A DNA stretch of 10,285 bases from Tetmemena sp. SeJ-2015 (Eukaryota > Ciliophora > Spirotrichea > Sporadotrichida > Oxytrichidae). This document shows, piece by piece, positions 7,098 to 10,285 of the stretch (position 1 is its first letter; each line of letters starts with the position of its first letter). The translations under genes were made by a program, and so were the position numbers. The notes below the pieces were generated by a model. That model saw nothing but the letters and a program-made list of their open reading frames with translations, made no database searches and was not told the origin of the DNA. The stretch lies in NCBI GenBank assembly GCA_027382625.1, contig JAJKFJ010023043.1, positions 1 to 10,285 of the forward strand, in the 5' to 3' direction.

Positions 7098-7876
7098 TTG
7101 CTTTTTGGTCAGATCAATAATAATAACTTTGATTTTTTAAATAGAGAACGATACTCGAGCAAAAATGGTGGGAAAATTGAAGTTAAAACAAAATTTAAAA
7201 GTGGAAACGCAAAGTTGGTACAAAAATTCCCAAGCCCAAAGGAAAACCTCTCCCGGTCCTCACTTAGCAATAAAAGCTCTCATTTGGAATAACAATAATT
7301 TTTAGTTTTGGGTTTTTTCCTTCCCACAATAGGGATGGAACAAAATCTCGTTCCTAAACAAATTTTTGCTAGAGAAAAAATTTTCAAAACAATTTGATTC
7401 AACATGAGGAGATCCCAAATATCCCCAGACTCCCGCACTAATATGTTGCGATCGATGGGAATTTCCCGGGGGTTTTTCTATTTCCCCCCCTAACAAGGGA
7501 AAAACTCTCAAACAAATTGGGCCCAAAAGAAGGGTTTTTCGGCTCCTTGCCCCTGTAGTGATGAGTACCTCAAAAAGATATTAAGATCACACAGGAAGGG
7601 GTTTTAAGAAAAGGGGAAAAGAAACCCCAAAAAAAAGCAAGGGAAAGTTTTTTCAGCGAAAATGGTTTTAGCAGCTTCTGAAGTATCCCTTTCTTCTTCC
7701 CAGTAATTTTTTGAGTTTTTTAAATTTTAGAGAAACCTGGCACTGGGATCCACTTAATGAAGGAGGGGAGCAAAGGTATATAGAGCACGGAACAAAATAC
7801 AAGCATCGAGGTAGCAACCCTCTATCACTATACAAACTTAGGGGCGACAGTCCAAAAAGATGCGGAGCAGGTTTGA
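7098..7876 (+). pseudogene. Unrecognised coding remnant, perhaps TBE 22-kDa-like
   Basis: With TAA and TAG as Gln, a plus frame runs from 7098 to about 7755 with one TGA (7395-7397). It includes ATG 7335 (MEQNLVPKQIFAREKIFKTI), CPCSDEYLKKILRSHRKGFQ, KVFSAKMVLAASEVSLSSSQ and Lys-rich stretches. A one-step frame change near 7715-7728 continues as STEQNTSIEVATLYHYTNLG to TGA 7874-7876. From ATG 7335 to that TGA is about 180 codons, near 21 kDa, close to the third TBE ORF, whose function is unknown. A second plus frame is equally free of TGA (7408-8301), and a 74-codon minus ORF (7302-7526) also exists, so the frame choice is uncertain. Membership of the element rests on position and size alone. 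Confidence 0.3.
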
Positions 7877-8005
7877 AAAATGAGGAAACTAGGGCCCCTC
7901 GGCCCCAAAAGAAAAAGAAAAGGAAACCCCTTTAAAAATCCCTTTTTTCCCCGATAAGCAAAAATGACTTTAAATCATTTTGTTAAGCTTAAATACTTTT
8001 AAAAA
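7877..8005. other. Gap between convergent gene remnants
   Basis: About 130 bases lie between the end of the plus-strand remnant (7876) and the end of the minus-strand transposase (8006). It is A-rich with a Lys/Arg-coding purine block (7905-7932) and a T/C block (7940-7953). No terminator-like hairpin was seen. Confidence 0.4.
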
Positions 8006-8160
8006 TTACTCTACCCCCATCTCCCACATAACTTTGGGCTTCTCTTTTTCCACTCTCTTAAACAACCCACTATTAAAACCCCTTATCATTTTGCTTAAAC
8101 ATTTCATCAAGTAAAAAGCAGCAGCTTCTTTTGGTCCCTTAACTAAGTTCCGCAGTAAAA

Positions 8161-8193
8161 CTCAATTCCCTTGAAATCTGGCGAGTAAGGAAC
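8161..8193 (-). other. Transposase catalytic motif PYSPDF..IE
   Basis: The minus frame reads VPYSPDFKGIE. The string PYSPD followed four residues later by I-E is the hallmark around the third catalytic acid of IS630/Tc1/mariner transposases (commonly LPPYSPDLNPIE). The usual N-P before I-E is K-G here. The following residues (FYCGT) occupy the place of the usual aromatic/Trp position. Confidence 0.75.
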
Positions 8194-8454
8194 AAAAAAA
8201 ACGGAGTGATGTTAAATCAGCGTAAAGCCTTCTTCGCTTCCTTTTCTTTGTATGAGGTTTTCAACGAGTAGAACGATCTCACCGTCTGGGAAATTTTTCT
8301 CTGAGCTTCTTAAGGGCGAACATACTGCTTCCTTTTATAAAAGCGAGGATAAAGGGCATAAGCTTCTAAGCCTGAGTTTTGCTGATTCCTGCAAGTAACC
8401 ACTTGTAGTTTTTTCCTTTTCTCGGAAACTTCTATTTATCGTGCTTTTTTACCA

Positions 8455-8474
8455 ACCTTCTTCATGAAGGTTTT
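8455..8474. repeat. Short inverted repeat inside the transposase
   Basis: AACCTTC and GAAGGTT form a 7-base-pair stem around TTCAT. It lies within the transposase core just downstream of the first catalytic Asp, so it is probably a consequence of the coding sequence. Confidence 0.45.
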
Positions 8475-8869
8475 GTGTTTGGAAAACAGCTTCGTCAGCA
8501 CATACAAACTTCACGCTATTTCAAACCTGGAGCAGTGGGAAAAATTTTTTTAGATTATTAAAAAAAATTTTTTTAGTGAAATCTAAAAACGCGCTTCACT
8601 CGATTCACAGTTTTTTTACTTTTTGCCTTTAACGATAGATGTTTGCTACAATCTACGGAAGATCTTGAGTAAGGGAAAATATCTTTTGGGAAAATCTTCG
8701 CCGCTACCCCAAAAGGAAATCGTTATGGGGAAAAGTTTGAGGTCAAACAAATTTAGGGGAATTTATTAAGAATTCTTTTTTATTAAATTAATTAAAAATA
8801 GAAAATAATTCGCTTCAATGGAGGAGCCACTCTGAATTCAGGATAGCTTGTGCATTTATTCCAAGGATT

Positions 8870-10285
8870 TCATTAAAATTGCCACTCTAACTATAAATAC
8901 TTGTAAGTAACTCTATTCATTTTGAAACAATAATCCCCAATTCCTAAATTGAATTTCAAAAAAAGGAACATTAATGAACATAATTGTGAAACTTGAGATT
9001 TATAAAGCTTAATCTATTTCTTCAATCTCATTTTTTTAATTCTCATTTCTCATCTTATTCTTTAGGTTTCTACTTGCAGCTGCCAGATTTCTACAAAATC
9101 ATATTTAAAAATTCACTCTAATTAAAACAGTCTTCTTCTGATACGCTAAAATAAATAAACATGCAACTAAAGTTATTCTCAAATAATTTAGAAATATTTA
9201 ATCAAGTACTGTCTCTTTCCTCTGTTTTTATGTATTTCGTGTAAAAATCTTATTTACTTAATCAAAAAATTCAATCCTAAATTGTGAATCAAAAACTTAA
9301 AGTGGATGAGAACAGCTGCAACTCCTAATTTTATCTGCAAAACAAATTTCAAAGCGAATATGTGGGCCTCTCAACTTTTTTCATGGGGTTGATTGAGAAC
9401 TGGTATTACTATGATAAAGGGGGGGTAATCCATACCTTGATCAAAATGAAACTGAATAGGATGGTTAGTTATTTTTAGTAATTCCTTTGCTCGATAATTT
9501 TAATTTATTTAAAAAAATTAATTTACAAAATTATTTTCACTTTCTTATCATATTATGGGGTTTTGAGTGTCCCTTGCGGATTAATTAATTAGAAGATTCC
9601 ATCCTTTATTTTCCCAACTGATAAATGGGTTCAGATCACTGTTAAAAAATAAAAAAAAAAGCATAATTACCTATGACTACGGCTTTTGGTAAACTTATAA
9701 ATTTTAACATTTTAAAATAAAAAATTTAAATTGCTAAATTCAATTAATAAAAAATTTTTTGAATTTAAAAATTTTAATAATTTATTAAAAAATAAAATGT
9801 TATTCGTATATTTCTTTAAGGATAAATTATGATAATGAAATATTATTTAATTGGTAAAATAGTTTCTATAATTTAGGTGTTTGCTTAAGGCGAAGAAATA
9901 TTTTCCATATAGTCTTTGAAAGTAGATTTTAGTAGTACGACCATCAGTACTTATTTTATTTTTAACTCTCTAAATATTAGCCGATAATAACAGAGAAGCA
10001 CTTTTCATAGTTAAGGAGATCAAATTAAAAATTAAAATTTTTTGGCTACTCTTATTTATTTTTTCCCTTTTTTTTTCAAAAAATAATATATTATTTTTAA
10101 AAAATATTTTTTTACAATTTAAATTTTCTATACTTTCCCCCCTTTTAAATTTTTTAATATCTTTTAAACCCTTTCCCAAAAGTTTTGCTAATTTCTCTTT
10201 AAAACTCAGATCTTAACTAATATAATTTTTAAAGATTTCTATTTTTTTCAACTATACAAACAAATGACATTTTTTGGGAAATTTA
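8870..10285. other. A+T-rich flank without a recognised gene
   Basis: No gene is recognised. The minus frame of the transposase meets TGA at 8870-8872, so the true start of that gene may be at or just upstream of here. G7 (9419-9425) and a GGGGTTTTG block (9557-9565) stand out against the A/T background. The 69-codon minus ORF at 9970-10179 is Lys/Ile/Phe-rich low-complexity sequence and is not considered a gene. Confidence 0.45.
9557..9568 (+). other. G4T4-like telomeric motif followed by AGT
   Basis: GGGGTTTTG is one and a bit units of the stichotrich telomere repeat. As I recall, TBE elements end in CCCCAAAA-type repeats and duplicate a three-base ANT target, and AGT directly after the motif fits that pattern for a right-hand end. 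Only one unit is present, however, and no matching left end with C4A4 next to AGT was found. It may be coincidence. Confidence 0.2.

Larger units (their letters stand above)
8006..8869 (-). pseudogene. Decayed IS630/Tc1/mariner-type DDE transposase, TBE 42-kDa-like
   Basis: Catalyses cut-and-paste transposition in intact relatives. The N-terminal part is one frame (8869 to about 8576) with a helix-turn-helix-like end (SSVDCSKHLSLKAKSKKTVN, then RVKRVF). The catalytic core is a second frame (8520 to 8110), TGA-free over 137 codons with TAA at 8449, 8335 and 8212 and TAG at 8143. It holds KFVCADEAVF..GW (first Asp 8494-8496), GEIVLLVENLIQRK where E (8260-8262) replaces the Asp of the usual D-N-A-P-x-H, and VPYSPDFKGIEF with Glu at 8161-8163. 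The last spacing is 32 residues, close to the 34 typical of Tc1. A C-terminal piece (LVKGPKEAAAFYLMKCLSKM...) sits in another frame to 8006. The other two minus frames across the core hold two and five TGA. Frame shifts occur near 8521-8575 and 8145-8160. Family assignment is firm; TBE subfamily is inferred from neighbours and code. Confidence 0.72.

Noticed and set aside
7141..7305. Homeodomain helix-3-like peptide (WYKNSQAQRK) in a plus frame
   Set aside because: It resembles WFQNRRAKxRK, but the spacing from the preceding helix is off, key Arg residues are lost, and a different plus frame over the same bases is the better coding candidate. Likely a chance resemblance.
7302..7526. 74-codon minus-strand ORF
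   Set aside because: It overlaps the plus-strand coding remnant, starts at TTG, and shows no family motif; probably an antisense shadow.
7784..7873. LINE reverse-transcriptase-like 'YLGATV' pattern (HYTNLGATVQKD)
   Set aside because: Only a few residues agree with the F-x-Y-L-G motif, the Tyr is Asn, and no catalytic F/Y-A-D-D or other reverse-transcriptase block was found upstream.
9970..10179. 69-codon minus-strand ORF
   Set aside because: Lys/Ile/Phe/Asn-rich low-complexity translation of A/T homopolymers; no motif.
1..10285. tRNA, rRNA, CRISPR arrays and bacterial operon signals
   Set aside because: No tRNA B-box with a matching cloverleaf, no rRNA-like blocks, no regularly spaced repeats, and no Shine-Dalgarno-linked gene strings were seen.

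Overview
This is an A+T-rich (about three quarters by eye), repeat-bearing eukaryotic stretch. Read with the standard genetic code it contains almost nothing but short broken ORFs. Read with UAA and UAG as glutamine and UGA as the only stop (the code of Oxytricha, Stylonychia, Tetrahymena and Paramecium), several TGA-free frames appear and recognisable protein motifs emerge across the in-frame TAA codons. One example is minus 4459-5190: the coding frame has no TGA in 244 codons but six TAA, while the other two minus frames hold five and seven TGA. A canonical C2H2 zinc finger (FQCEQCNK...) also needs two TAA codons read as Gln. I infer germline (micronuclear) DNA of a ciliate, most likely a stichotrich. 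No single gene here is intact.

Region 1-2200 holds two diverged copies of a small minus-strand gene (about 244-586 and 1727-2155). They lie about 1,572 bases apart and are co-linear, with conserved TAA=Gln positions and an acidic tract. Region 2200-3700 is A+T-rich, with one more G+C-rich, coding-like island on the plus strand (3228-3596). Region 3709-5591 (minus) is a decayed zinc-finger plus protein-kinase gene. Region 5592-7090 is A+T-rich with short repeats and no gene I can name. Region 7098-7876 (plus) is an unrecognised coding remnant. Region 8006-8869 (minus) is a decayed IS630/Tc1/mariner-type DDE transposase. Region 8870-10285 is A+T-rich, with a G4T4-like motif followed by AGT near 9557-9568.

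The combination of an IS630/Tc1 transposase, a zinc-finger/kinase ORF and a third ORF of about 20 kDa in one 5-kb stretch matches, as far as I recall, the gene set of the telomere-bearing elements (TBE) of Oxytricha and Stylonychia (42-kDa transposase, 57-kDa zinc-finger/kinase, 22-kDa protein). I therefore read 3.7-8.9 kb as a decayed TBE-like element, possibly carrying about 1 kb of extra A+T-rich DNA. I could not find its terminal inverted repeats. Many frame changes fall in or beside homopolymer runs, so some may be sequencing or assembly errors rather than mutations.
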